A DNA stretch of 64,000 bases from Caballeronia peredens. Lineage in GTDB: Bacteria; Pseudomonadota; Gammaproteobacteria; Burkholderiales; Burkholderiaceae. Positions within the stretch are counted from its first letter, which is position 1; every line of letters starts with the position of its first letter. The stretch covers positions 1 to 64,000 of the forward strand of contig FCOH02000020.1 of NCBI GenBank assembly GCA_001544595.2, written 5' to 3'. The notes under the pieces are model-generated. The model saw only the letters and a program-made list of their open reading frames with translations. It had not been told where the DNA came from and made no database searches. A program made the position numbers and the translations under genes. Shown one piece after another: positions 52,807-60,485 of the stretch.

Positions 52807-53970
52807 ATGTCTGTAATGGAAGGAAGTTCGTCAGGGTTCATCGTCCGGCTTGAGGCGTTGCGAGGCGTCGCGGCGCTATGGGTTGCGGTCGGTCATTCGA
52901 TGATCTGGCTCGTAATCGGCTCGGAGCCGGCGATCTGGTCGAAGTCGCTGTTCGATGTGCATGGCGTGCAGGCAAATATCGCACGCGCGATCATCACCGT
53001 ATTCAGCGGTGCGTCTGCGGTCGATATCTTCTTCGTCCTCAGTGGTTTCGTTCTTGCGAGGGCGCTGCGCGGCTTCCGGCTCAGCGCTGACGGTTACGTT
53101 CGATTCGCGGTCAAGCGGCTCTTTCGAATTATTCCGGCCTTTTGGGCGTCGCTGTTGCTTGTCGTGCTGTACCTGTCCGTCGCGTACCCCGGATTCGCCA
53201 AACTCGCCGGGGCATCTCCCTGGTTCGACAACTGGTACAAGGACCCGCTCACGCTGCACGCCCTCGCTGAAAACGTAGCGTTCGTTTCGCCCATGCTGAA
53301 CCCGAACGCGTGGACGCTGAAGGTTGAAATCCTGGCATCCCTCCTTCTTCCACTGATCGTCTGGGGCATGGCGCCGCGGGGCGCGCGGCGAAGCGCCATC
53401 ATTTTTCTGTTTGCGCTTGCATTGGCGTGGATTTACCGGTCGGAGGCGTCCGGATTGCCGCACTTCCTGTATATGTTCGTCGCCGGCGCGATCGTCGCCA
53501 AGCATGGCGCTCCGAATGCGCCGCGCATGATGGGAGATGGTGCATTCGTGCTCGTCTGCCTGGCAGCGATCATCTCTGCCAGCGCTTTTTTCCCGCTCGT
53601 ACACCCGTTCGCGGCCGATCTGCTTGTCGTCTTCGGGAGCACAGGACTTGTTTGGGCGATCAGTTCAGGGCGAGACACGAAGGTCTTGCGGTTACTCGAC
53701 GCTCGATGGACGCGTGCTCTCGGGCGAGTTTCGTATAGCTTCTACCTGCTTCACTTCATCGCTCTTTACGCCATTGCAAATCTGATGATGCGGACGATCC
53801 CGGCCACGGTCATTACTCGTTGGCCGCTTCTTGTGATGATGGCAGGGTGCGTTCTCTCGATTGCCATCACGATACCGATCGCTTCGCTCTCGTTTCGCTA
53901 TATCGAAAAGCCGTTCACGGTCTTTGGTCGACGCTTTGGAGCGGCACAGTCGAAACTGGTCGAGCAGTAG
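52807..53970 (+). CDS. Membrane acyltransferase (acyltransferase-3/OafA family)
   Basis: 387 residues from ATG 52807; ATG 52816 is an alternative. About ten membrane helices, with the family opening FIVRLEALRGVAALWVAVGH and the second motif VDIFFVLSGFVLARAL, then FRIIPAFWASL and SFYLLHF near the end. These integral proteins transfer acetyl or other acyl groups to cell-surface sugars such as O-antigen or capsule. It is the only complete gene between the two partial tRNA copies, so it is cargo of an integrated element and could alter surface antigens. Confidence 0.9.
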   Translation: MSVMEGSSSGFIVRLEALRGVAALWVAVGHSMIWLVIGSEPAIWSKSLFDVHGVQANIARAIITVFSGASAVDIFFVLSGFVLARALRGFRLSADGYVRFAVKRLFRIIPAFWASLLLVVLYLSVAYPGFAKLAGASPWFDNWYKDPLTLHALAENVAFVSPMLNPNAWTLKVEILASLLLPLIVWGMAPRGARRSAIIFLFALALAWIYRSEASGLPHFLYMFVAGAIVAKHGAPNAPRMMGDGAFVLVCLAAIISASAFFPLVHPFAADLLVVFGSTGLVWAISSGRDTKVLRLLDARWTRALGRVSYSFYLLHFIALYAIANLMMRTIPATVITRWPLLVMMAGCVLSIAITIPIASLSFRYIEKPFTVFGRRFGAAQSKLVEQ

Positions 53971-54033
53971 ATCGGGTTTTTGCGCAGCTACGGCGGAAAA
54001 CAGAAAGAAACCTCCGCCGATCGGAAAAACGCC

Positions 54034-54103
54034 TGAAAGCCAGATGGCGGAAGGCACCCGGAGTCGAACCGTGGCTGACACCCCCTGCTGGGTTTGAAGC
54101 CCA
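54034..54103. repeat. Remnant of tRNA-Sec 3' half (att-like copy B)
   Basis: The first 24 bases (TGAAAGCCAGATGGCGGAAG and on) are identical to the sequence across the selC 3' end at 57584-57607. After CCGGAGTCGAACCG a 9-base gap follows, then CTGACACCCCCT and CTGGGTTTGAAGCCCA match the variable arm and anticodon arm. The match ends at the anticodon stem, so it is not a working tRNA. Identity extends about 12 bases past the CCA end, giving the size of the repeated att core. Confidence 0.8.
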
Positions 54104-54273
54104 AGCGATTTCAGCAGAAAACCAACACGTTAGATGAAATTTTGTTCCGCAAATTGGAGATTTATGCGCGCTCAAGAGCCTTTTCTGAAGCGGATCGTGA
54201 ATTTTTTGCGGAACAAAAAGTGGCTCTTCGCAAGGTGAAGAAAAAGCGGCTACACCTCTATCTTGGAGGATAA
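54094..54273 (+). pseudogene. Coding remnant next to att-like copy B
   Basis: An open frame of 59 codons from TTG 54094 reads like real protein (LDEILFRKLEIYARSRAFSE, then VALRKVKKKRLHLYLGG) with a basic C-terminus, and ends at 54273. It begins within the tRNA repeat, so it is best seen as the 3' end of a gene cut off by site-specific recombination. No family recognised. It could be just a chance frame. Confidence 0.3.
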
Positions 54274-54539
54274 CCGAATGTTTTGCTTAGCTCATTCTTA
54301 AGCTAATCGCATTCGACCGAAGTTCCGAGGCCTTGAGTTGCACGGGTGTGCGATCCTGTCGTGATTCGCCAATTTAGCGCAGTCAAGGGCTCTATGGACA
54401 CAAAGACAATTCACTCCGAACAACAGCAGGGAATCTGTCGATGCGACGAGAAATTATGCACTACCGGTGCAAGCGGCTATCATATATATACATGATGTGA
54501 GCGGTCAACATTGAGCGCACGACGACCAATGAGCCAACC
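54274..54539. other. AT-rich gap before the island membrane protein
   Basis: No gene seen. The whole stretch 53971-54539 between the acyltransferase and the membrane protein is 569 bases and holds only att-like copy B and the short remnant frame. A small inverted repeat, TGCAC-N5-GTGCA, lies at 54457-54471, and the AT-rich CATATATATACATG near 54480-54495 could be part of a promoter. Confidence 0.4.
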
Positions 54540-55244
54540 ATGCAATATTTCTATTTGATTTGTGTAATTCTGGGACTCGTGATTCTCGCTTGGTTCATGG
54601 GCCACAAGCTCCCCGATGAGTTTCAAATCATCTCCTATCTTTTCTTTTTTGCGTGCGTTGCCACATTCATCGTAATCCGCGCTGCGATTGGACTTGATGC
54701 CATGGGGGAAGATGGTTCCACTCATTCGGTTTTTGGAAATTTTTTGATGGACAAACTCTTCCAAGAGGTTTTTGACTTCGACTCCGATATCTTCGTCCTT
54801 CTTGGATTTTTTTGCTTAGTTATTACTCCCCAACTGCTTACTTATCTTCTGTGCGCTTTCTTTGGATGTGCTTCAGCTCCAATATGGATCACCAATAGTT
54901 TAAGGTTCGTCCTATGGAGTCTCGCGAAGACGTTCTCAGTTGCCGGCGGAGTATTGATTCTCTTTGCAACTTACAGCTATCTAAGAAAATGGCCGCCGGT
55001 TGAGTTCTGGCCAGAGCAGGTGAACGTTACTTTCTCTGAGTTGGAGTGGTTGATTCGCTCCCTCACATTCGGGCTTTCATTTCTTTTTACAGCCTACGCC
55101 TTGATTGTGGATGCATGGATCTTCAAATCGCTTCGCAAGCTTTACAGGACATCCGCCGAAAAAAATCCCCGTCTTAGTCGGGTTCATGAGTTCGTTCGCT
55201 CGATGCATAAAAAGGCAAAGCGAAATCGAACATCCGACTCTTGA
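54540..55244 (+). CDS. Island-encoded membrane protein of unknown function
   Basis: 234 residues from ATG 54540. Five or so hydrophobic segments (near residues 3-20, 31-48, 83-108, 122-145, 170-190) and a basic C-terminal tail (RSMHKKAKRNRTSD). Codon use is AT-rich and unlike the core genes, so it was acquired from another source. I recognise no family. No partner gene lies directly beside it. A short hairpin with CGTGG/CCACG at 55246-55261 followed by CTTGTTTTG may end its transcript. Confidence 0.65.
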   Translation: MQYFYLICVILGLVILAWFMGHKLPDEFQIISYLFFFACVATFIVIRAAIGLDAMGEDGSTHSVFGNFLMDKLFQEVFDFDSDIFVLLGFFCLVITPQLLTYLLCAFFGCASAPIWITNSLRFVLWSLAKTFSVAGGVLILFATYSYLRKWPPVEFWPEQVNVTFSELEWLIRSLTFGLSFLFTAYALIVDAWIFKSLRKLYRTSAEKNPRLSRVHEFVRSMHKKAKRNRTSDS

Positions 55245-55751
55245 GCGTGGTTGTTTCCACGACTTGTTTTGTCCTCTCCTGCACGGGATGCTCGGTCGGA
55301 AGGCCATCGTAGTTGTCGATTCAGCAATCAACCCGGATCGGCTCCGAATTTCCATCCGCAATGCCACAGGCCAATCTTGTCGTGATTCGAGAACTGGCCA
55401 GCAAGGCCGCGAGACATACCGCGCACATCGGCTTCAATCGGCGTGATCCGTTTGAAATACGATCACGAACTATCAACGACACGGACCAGTCGCGGCCCTC
55501 CCTTGACCTTCTGCGTCGATAGATACTCGCCCTCGCACCACCGCTGCGCCTAAAAATAATCTCACTGGATGGCCGTCTCATGCAGCCGATGTCTTGGGCT
55601 GATGGGTGTTCTTTTTGATTCTTGAACCTACGCAGATCGACCTCTCCAAATTGACATTTAGTAAGTTTATTTTAATATTTTTGTAATATTCACCCACCGC
55701 CAATCGATGCTTAGGCGTTTTGTCGATACGTACAGCCCGAGGAAGACGGTC
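55245..55751. other. Intergenic AT-rich stretch without a supported gene
   Basis: 507 bases between the membrane protein and the small secreted protein. Short overlapping frames exist on both strands but none has a good start, ribosome binding site or recognisable protein. The right part contains a promoter-like element at 55651-55678. Confidence 0.5.
55651..55678 (+). promoter_or_regulatory. Sigma-70-like promoter
   Basis: TTGACA, a perfect -35 box, at 55651-55656 is followed after 16 bases by TAATAT at 55673-55678 in very AT-rich DNA. It is placed to transcribe the small secreted protein starting at 55752, with an untranslated leader of roughly 65 bases. Confidence 0.5.
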
Positions 55752-56027
55752 ATGAGGCTTGCGGCAATCAGAAAACTGGCAAGCGTTTCGTTTTTTCTTG
55801 CTCTTGCTGTGGAATCCTTCGCCCAAACCACACCCCTAGAACCACAGGCGAGCGCGAGTCGACCGACAGGGGCTGCGCTGCCCCCAGCGTGCGAGTGCAC
55901 TTGGGCGAGAAAGGGAAACCTCCGAATTTGGAACTGCCAGTGCGGGGCTCTTCAATGTGTCATCGCCAACGATCACCTAGCCAAGGACAAGCAACCGACT
56001 CTTGGGCAAATTGCATGTGTGAAATAG
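55752..56027 (+). CDS. Small cysteine-containing exported protein of unknown function
   Basis: 91 residues from ATG 55752, with GAGGAAG 7 bases before it; an upstream ATG at 55707 has none. Signal peptide of about 25 residues ending VESFAQ. The mature part has five Cys (CECTW, NCQCGALQC) and a sixth near the end (IACVK), suggesting disulfides. I recognise no family. It is on its own, after a promoter-like element and about 180 bases before a terminator-like hairpin. Confidence 0.55.
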   Translation: MRLAAIRKLASVSFFLALAVESFAQTTPLEPQASASRPTGAALPPACECTWARKGNLRIWNCQCGALQCVIANDHLAKDKQPTLGQIACVK

Positions 56028-56206
56028 CAGACCTTTTTGAGGGTCAATCTAGTAGTCCGTCGCGATGCTCGCATACGGAGCCACGCGCATGGCAGCATCG
56101 GCAACAAAGGCCAGCCTTAAGGAATCGTCGCGTATGCACTGGCCGGCCGTTCTTCCACAATGTGCACGCGCCCCGAGTCAACCCGGTATATCCGGCGAAG
56201 TGCCCT

Positions 56207-56237
56207 GCCGCCCGAAGGCTCCCTCGGGCAGCTTTTT
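56207..56237 (+). terminator. Intrinsic terminator
   Basis: GCCCGA (56210-56215) pairs with TCGGGC (56224-56229), extended by two more pairs past one mismatch, and is followed by TTTTTT at 56233-56238. It would end transcription coming from the small secreted protein gene. Confidence 0.6.
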
Positions 56238-56602
56238 TATTCAGTCGTGATTTCCGCTGGTGGATCTCGTCGACCCAACACCGACGTGCACGGCTGGTTG
56301 CCACAAGTAGCCGACTTGGCGACCCCGACTATTCTAAACCTCCAAGTCTTATTTTCTTAAGCGATCTTGAGCGAAACAGCTAAGGATAGCTGTGCGATGG
56401 TGTCTTGTCCGCGACTGACGCGCGCGGCGAGTTTCATCAGCAGATTGTCGATTATTAAATGCGATCATCCGTCGGTTTCGAAGCGTCTACTAGTAATTGT
56501 ATGACTATCAACTCAGCGCTCTTAGCCAACCAACGATTAACAACAGAAATTTGCCTGCTTCACATCCACAGGATACTAGGGGCACCGCTTCCTGACCAAA
56601 TC

Positions 56603-56635
56603 CCAATACGGGCGTACTCTTGCCGCCCGTATTGG
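56603..56635. repeat. Perfect 12-bp inverted repeat with 9-base loop
   Basis: CCAATACGGGCG (56603-56614) and CGCCCGTATTGG (56624-56635) are exact reverse complements. No U-run follows on either strand. It lies just outside the transposase fragment, about where the IS3-type right end would be. Confidence 0.65.
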
Positions 56636-56658
56636 ACTGGCCAGAGATTCATAGACAC

Positions 56659-56943
56659 TCACGAGCCGTTTAGCGCGTAGCGCCGCTCAAACTCTACAGG
56701 TGACAGGTCGCCGGCGGAACCATGCCGACGAACCGGGTTATAGAACATTTCGATGTAATCGAACAGGTCCGTGGTGGCCGTTGCCCGACTCGGATAGATG
56801 TGTCGCTTGATTCGCTCCTTTTTCAAGGCGCTGAAGAAGCTCTCGGCCACAGCGTTATCGTGACAATTACCGCGCCGACTCATGCTCGGCACCATGTGGT
56901 GTCCCTTCAGGAATGGAGCGAGTCCGATGTATCGGACTCGCAA
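56659..56943 (-). mobile_element. IS3-family transposase (orfB) C-terminal fragment
   Basis: The last 75 or so residues of an IS3-type OrfB are present: MVPSMSRRGNCHDNAVAESF, then LKKERIKR, FDYIEMFYNPVRRHGSAGDL and SPVEFERRYAL. The Glu in AVAESF is the last acid of the DDE catalytic triad. The first two acids and OrfA are missing; similarity begins near FLKGHHMVP at about 56911, and the preceding 11 codons are foreign. The element is 5'-truncated and dead. It abuts the integrase remnant on its right. Confidence 0.85.
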
Positions 56944-56978
56944 AGGCCGCGAATCCTTGCTTGGGCATCAAGAAGTAG

Positions 56979-57517
56979 GTGGAGTCTGGCCGCGACATCC
57001 ATGTTGAAGACGAGATCTACTGGAAGGTGTACGACCAGGCGGACACGCCGACGCGCGACGCTATGGACGTGGCACATCTCACGGATCAGCGGCCGCAGGA
57101 CACCCTTCTGCATGACGAGCGCGACATTCGAGACGGCTTCCTGCATATCCGGCAAGGCAAAAGACGCAGAAGAAGCTGCGCATGTAGGTGTCGGGCGAAT
57201 TGAAGACCGTCATCGATCGGATCCGCGCCCGCAAAGCTGGCCTGAAAATAGTCAGCACTGCAATCATCGTCAATGAGCAAGGTCAACGGATGACACTTGA
57301 CACTCTCGAACGCAGATTCCGCGACGCGCGCCGCGCGGCCGGAATTGCGGACAAGGACTTCCAGTTCCGCGACTTGCGAGCGAATGCGCGCACCGACAAA
57401 ACGGACAGCTCCGGCGACATCCGGCAGGCGCAGAAGCAGCTCGGCCACACCTCCGTGAGCATGACGGAACACTACGCTCGCGACCACCGAGACGAAAAAG
57501 TGAAGCCGACTCGCTGA
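56979..57517 (+). pseudogene. Decayed tyrosine-recombinase integrase, C-terminal half
   Basis: Two frames together read as a phage/island integrase. Part one, 56979 to about 57157: SGRDIHVEDEIYWKVYDQAD, DAMDVAHLTDQRPQDTL with the first catalytic Arg. Part two, 57188-57517: LKTVIDRIRARKAGLK, FQFRDLRANARTDK, and QAQKQLGHTSVSMTEHYAR with His and the nucleophile Tyr. Near 57155 two extra A bases shift the frame, and a TAG at 57185-57187 stands before part two. The N-terminal half is gone, replaced by the IS3 fragment. The remnant ends 78 bases from selC, as expected for an element that used the selC 3' end as its target. It cannot make a working enzyme. Confidence 0.85.
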
Positions 57518-57547
57518 ACAATTTGCGGAAATGAATGCATCTTGCGA

Positions 57548-57586
57548 AAACGAAACAAGGGAATTTTGCGGTTCAGAAATCCCTTG
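57548..57586 (-). terminator. Possible terminator of selC
   Basis: On the minus strand CAAGGGA (57580-57586) pairs with TCCCTTG (57556-57562) over a 17-base loop, followed by TTTCGTTTT. It lies 10 bases past the tRNA CCA end. The long loop makes it a modest candidate. Confidence 0.4.
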
Positions 57587-57595
57587 AAAGCCAGA

Positions 57596-57691
57596 TGGCG
57601 GAAGGCAGCCGGAGTCGAACCGACCAGAGGGTGTCTGACACCCCCTACTGGGTTTGAAGCCCAGCCGCACCACCGGATGCGGATGCCTTCC
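57596..57691 (-). tRNA. selC: tRNA-Sec (UCA anticodon)
   Basis: 96 bases including an encoded CCA. The acceptor stem GGAAGGC pairs with GCCTTCC, the anticodon loop is CTTCAAA giving UCA, the variable arm is long (GGGGGTGTCAGACACCCTC region) and the T-arm is GGTTCGACTCC. This is the long-armed selenocysteine tRNA that SelA charges and SelB carries. Its 3' end is the integration site of the island to its left: partial copies stand at 52573 and 54034. Confidence 0.95.
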
Positions 57692-57791
57692 TTTCGTGAC
57701 GAATCGTGACGAATCGCGATAAAACCCGCGGCCGGCGTCCGATTATAGCGACGGCCCGCCCACGCACACGCTCCGCGCATGTTGCACGCGG

Positions 57792-58415
57792 TCATCGTCC
57801 CTCATCCCGCACCCGCCCGCGCGGCTGCCGCCGTCGCAGCAGCCGATACGCGCAATACAGCAACGCAACCACCACCAGCAGATCGACCACGGTCGCCCCG
57901 TGCGCCTGCAGTTCGAGCAGCACGACATGCAACTGCCGCTCGAACAACGCGCCGCCCAGCAGCCAGAACGTCGCCCACGCGACGATTCCCGCCGTGTCCC
58001 AGAAGAAAAATGCGAGCACCGCGATCTGCGTCGTGCCCATCAGCGGCGGCGTGACGAGCCCGAGCCCCGGCACGAACTTCGACAGCGCGACGATCGGCGC
58101 ACCATGTCGCTCGAACAGTTCGCCGGTCGTGCGCATGCCCGTATCGACGGCATACGACTTGCGCGAAAGCGCCGTCACGAGCCTGCGCCCGTACACGCGC
58201 CCGGCCGAAAACCAGACGCTGTCGCCGAGCAGCGCGCCGCACACCGCCGCGACCAGCACATGCGCAAACGACAGACGCCCGCTCGCCACCACCGTGCCCG
58301 CAAACACCAGCAGCGGCGCCGAGGGCAGCGGCACGCCCAGCCGCGTGAGCAGCACGTTCGCGAACACGGCCGCGCCGCCCCACTGCACGATCGCCGACGG
58401 CGGTATATGAATCAA
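57792..58415 (-). CDS. DedA-family membrane protein
   Basis: 207 residues from ATG 58415. Four to five membrane helices with the SNARE-associated/VTT domain pattern: GVPLPSAPLLVFAGTVVASG, FSAGRVYGRRL, FERHGAPIVALSKFVPGLG. DedA proteins influence lipid carrier recycling and resistance to envelope stress; the exact activity is unsettled. It lies between selC and a larger DedA-like gene read in the same direction. Confidence 0.88.
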   Translation of the reverse strand: MIHIPPSAIVQWGGAAVFANVLLTRLGVPLPSAPLLVFAGTVVASGRLSFAHVLVAAVCGALLGDSVWFSAGRVYGRRLVTALSRKSYAVDTGMRTTGELFERHGAPIVALSKFVPGLGLVTPPLMGTTQIAVLAFFFWDTAGIVAWATFWLLGGALFERQLHVVLLELQAHGATVVDLLVVVALLYCAYRLLRRRQPRGRVRDEGR

Positions 58416-58446
58416 GCAGCACCTCGCGATCGTTGGCTTCGATGCG

Positions 58447-60450
58447 TCATTCGGACCTCGATTCCACCAGCATCACCGGAACGCTTCCACATCCGGCGCT
58501 GCTCGCAATTTCGATGCCTTGCCACGGCGAGCCCTTGCCGTGATCGAAAGCCATCGGATCGACGCGCCGATCCGGCCGCAGCACATTGAACGGCCACGAC
58601 GGACGCCGCAGCCGCTCGTGCACGACGGAGCCGAGCCAGATCGGCGTCGGCGGCGCGCCCGGACGTTCGCGCACTTCGTAGTTCGTCGGCCAGAAACGCA
58701 GCACGTCGCGCTCGTCGGGTCCGAGCGACGAACGCGCGAACACGAGCTTCGACGGCTCACCGTTGTTCAGGCGCGGCAGCGCCGGCAGCGCGATGGCGGG
58801 CGCGTTCGGCGACACGACCGACATCACGCTCGTCAGCGTCACGTGCGACACCTCGGTCCAGCCGCGCGACAGAAGCTGCGCGCGGATCTGGCCGGGCGTC
58901 GCCGCCCATTGCACGGTGATCGGCTCGCGCCGGTCGCCTTCCATGCTCGAGCGGTAGCAGGAAAACGTTCGCCACACGGTATCCGTCCACTGAATCGGCG
59001 TGATGACGACGGTCGCGGGCGGCGCGCTGTGCGCTTCGGAGTCGTCGCTCAGTTGCAGCGCGACGCTCGCGCAGATCACGGCGAGCACCGCGACCGGCAT
59101 GAACGGCCGCGGCGCCGGCTTGGCCGGATTGCGCCACACCGCCGTGAGCGCGATCAGGAACACCCAGACGGCCGCGAGCGCCGCGCTGCCGAGCGCGTCC
59201 GAGATCGTGAAGCGGCCAAAATAAAGCCCCGCCAGCGCGACCGCCGTGACGATGGCGGACGTCGCCGTCGCGATGAACACGCCCGCCAGCAATCCCACGC
59301 GCCGCAGCAGCAGGAACGCGAGGAAACCGTAGATCACGACCGTCGCCGCGACGTGGCTGCTCGGAAAACGATGCTCCGACGGCGCGAACGCGACGAACAC
59401 CGGCTCGTGCGCCGTGAAGCGGATCGCGCTCACCAGCAGTTGCGAGAACGCGAGCGCCACGACCCAGTACATGACCGTGCGCCAGCGCCGCTCGAAGCTC
59501 ATCCACACGATGACCATCGCGCCGAGCGCGAGCAGCGTCTGCGTGCTGCCGAGCGTGGCGGCGGCATCGAGGATCGAGTCGGTCCAGGTCGAACGGAACG
59601 ATTGCAGCAGCCGGTAGATCGACACGTCCACCTGCACGATCGACGCGCCGCGCGCGACGTTGGCGAGCACCGAGAAAAACACCAGCGCCGACACCAGCAG
59701 CAGCACCGAAATGATGACGATGAGCCCGGTCGCCGGATTGGCGGGATCGAGCGCGCGCGCGACGAGCCGGCCGGGCAGGCCGCGCCCCGCTTGCGCCCAT
59801 CTGAGCAGCGCTTCGCGCGAGGCGATGGTCCAGCGCGTCGCGTGCGAGACGAGCACGCGCGTCAGATTGAAGATGAGCCACGCGAGCGCAGTGACGATGA
59901 CGAGAATCACCACGAGACGGATCGACACCGCGCCCGCGAGTTCGATCGACGCACCGAACACGACGCCCGGCAGAATATGCGTCGGCGCCCAGATGAGCGC
60001 GCTCAGGATGTTGACCGCGAGAAAGCGCGCGGGCGTCATGCCGGTGACGCCCGCGACCACCGGCACGACGGCGCGCATCGGTGCGACGAAGCGCGCGAGC
60101 ACGACGCTCTTGGCGCCGTGCTTCTCGAAGTATTTCTTGCCCGCGACGAGCGCGCCGGGATGCGCGCGGAACGGCCACATCTGCGCGATCCTGTCGGCAT
60201 AGCGCTGGCCGAACCAGAAGCTCGCGGCGTCGCCGGCGATGGCGCCCGCGATCGCGCAGAAAAATACCCAGCCGAGATTCAGCGCGCCCGTGCCGACGAG
60301 CGCGCCCGCGATGAACATCGCCGTGCTGCCCGGCACGAACGTGCCGATGAACGCCACCGATTCGAGGAACGACGCCAGCAGCACGACCGCGAGCGCCCAT
60401 TCCGGGTGGCCCGACAGAAGATGCAACAGCTTGAAGTAGGAATGTTCCAT
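58447..60450 (-). CDS. DedA / PAP2-like / LssY C-terminal fusion membrane protein
   Basis: 667 residues from ATG 60450. Residues 1-210 are a DedA domain (LESVAFIGTFVPGSTAMFIAG, KKYFEKHGAKSVVLARFVAP). Residues 240-430 resemble a PAP2 lipid phosphatase with FPSSHVAATVVIYG, but the third motif reads GRFTISDALGS, with Phe where the catalytic His is expected. Residues 450-667 are an LssY-like C-terminal domain (TPGQIRAQLLSRGWTE). Such fusions are known among DedA proteins. It may move or sense lipid phosphates rather than cut them. Confidence 0.88.
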   Translation of the reverse strand: MEHSYFKLLHLLSGHPEWALAVVLLASFLESVAFIGTFVPGSTAMFIAGALVGTGALNLGWVFFCAIAGAIAGDAASFWFGQRYADRIAQMWPFRAHPGALVAGKKYFEKHGAKSVVLARFVAPMRAVVPVVAGVTGMTPARFLAVNILSALIWAPTHILPGVVFGASIELAGAVSIRLVVILVIVTALAWLIFNLTRVLVSHATRWTIASREALLRWAQAGRGLPGRLVARALDPANPATGLIVIISVLLLVSALVFFSVLANVARGASIVQVDVSIYRLLQSFRSTWTDSILDAAATLGSTQTLLALGAMVIVWMSFERRWRTVMYWVVALAFSQLLVSAIRFTAHEPVFVAFAPSEHRFPSSHVAATVVIYGFLAFLLLRRVGLLAGVFIATATSAIVTAVALAGLYFGRFTISDALGSAALAAVWVFLIALTAVWRNPAKPAPRPFMPVAVLAVICASVALQLSDDSEAHSAPPATVVITPIQWTDTVWRTFSCYRSSMEGDRREPITVQWAATPGQIRAQLLSRGWTEVSHVTLTSVMSVVSPNAPAIALPALPRLNNGEPSKLVFARSSLGPDERDVLRFWPTNYEVRERPGAPPTPIWLGSVVHERLRRPSWPFNVLRPDRRVDPMAFDHGKGSPWQGIEIASSAGCGSVPVMLVESRSE

Positions 60451-60485
60451 CGTGATCGACGGGCGACGTGCACTGCGCGCAAACG

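Larger units (their letters stand above)
56028..56658. other. Intergenic stretch with a terminator and an inverted repeat
   Basis: 631 bases without a gene I can support. It contains a terminator-like hairpin at 56207-56237 and a perfect inverted repeat at 56603-56635. Bases 56633-56658, just past the transposase stop, may be the remaining right end of the IS3-family element. Confidence 0.5.

Noticed and set aside
54034..54103. Possible third tRNA-Sec gene
   Set aside because: The D-arm and 5' acceptor half are missing and there is a gap in the variable arm.
57188..57517. Separate small integrase gene
   Set aside because: It joins with the frame before it to one integrase; a stop and a frameshift separate the two, so it is a remnant.
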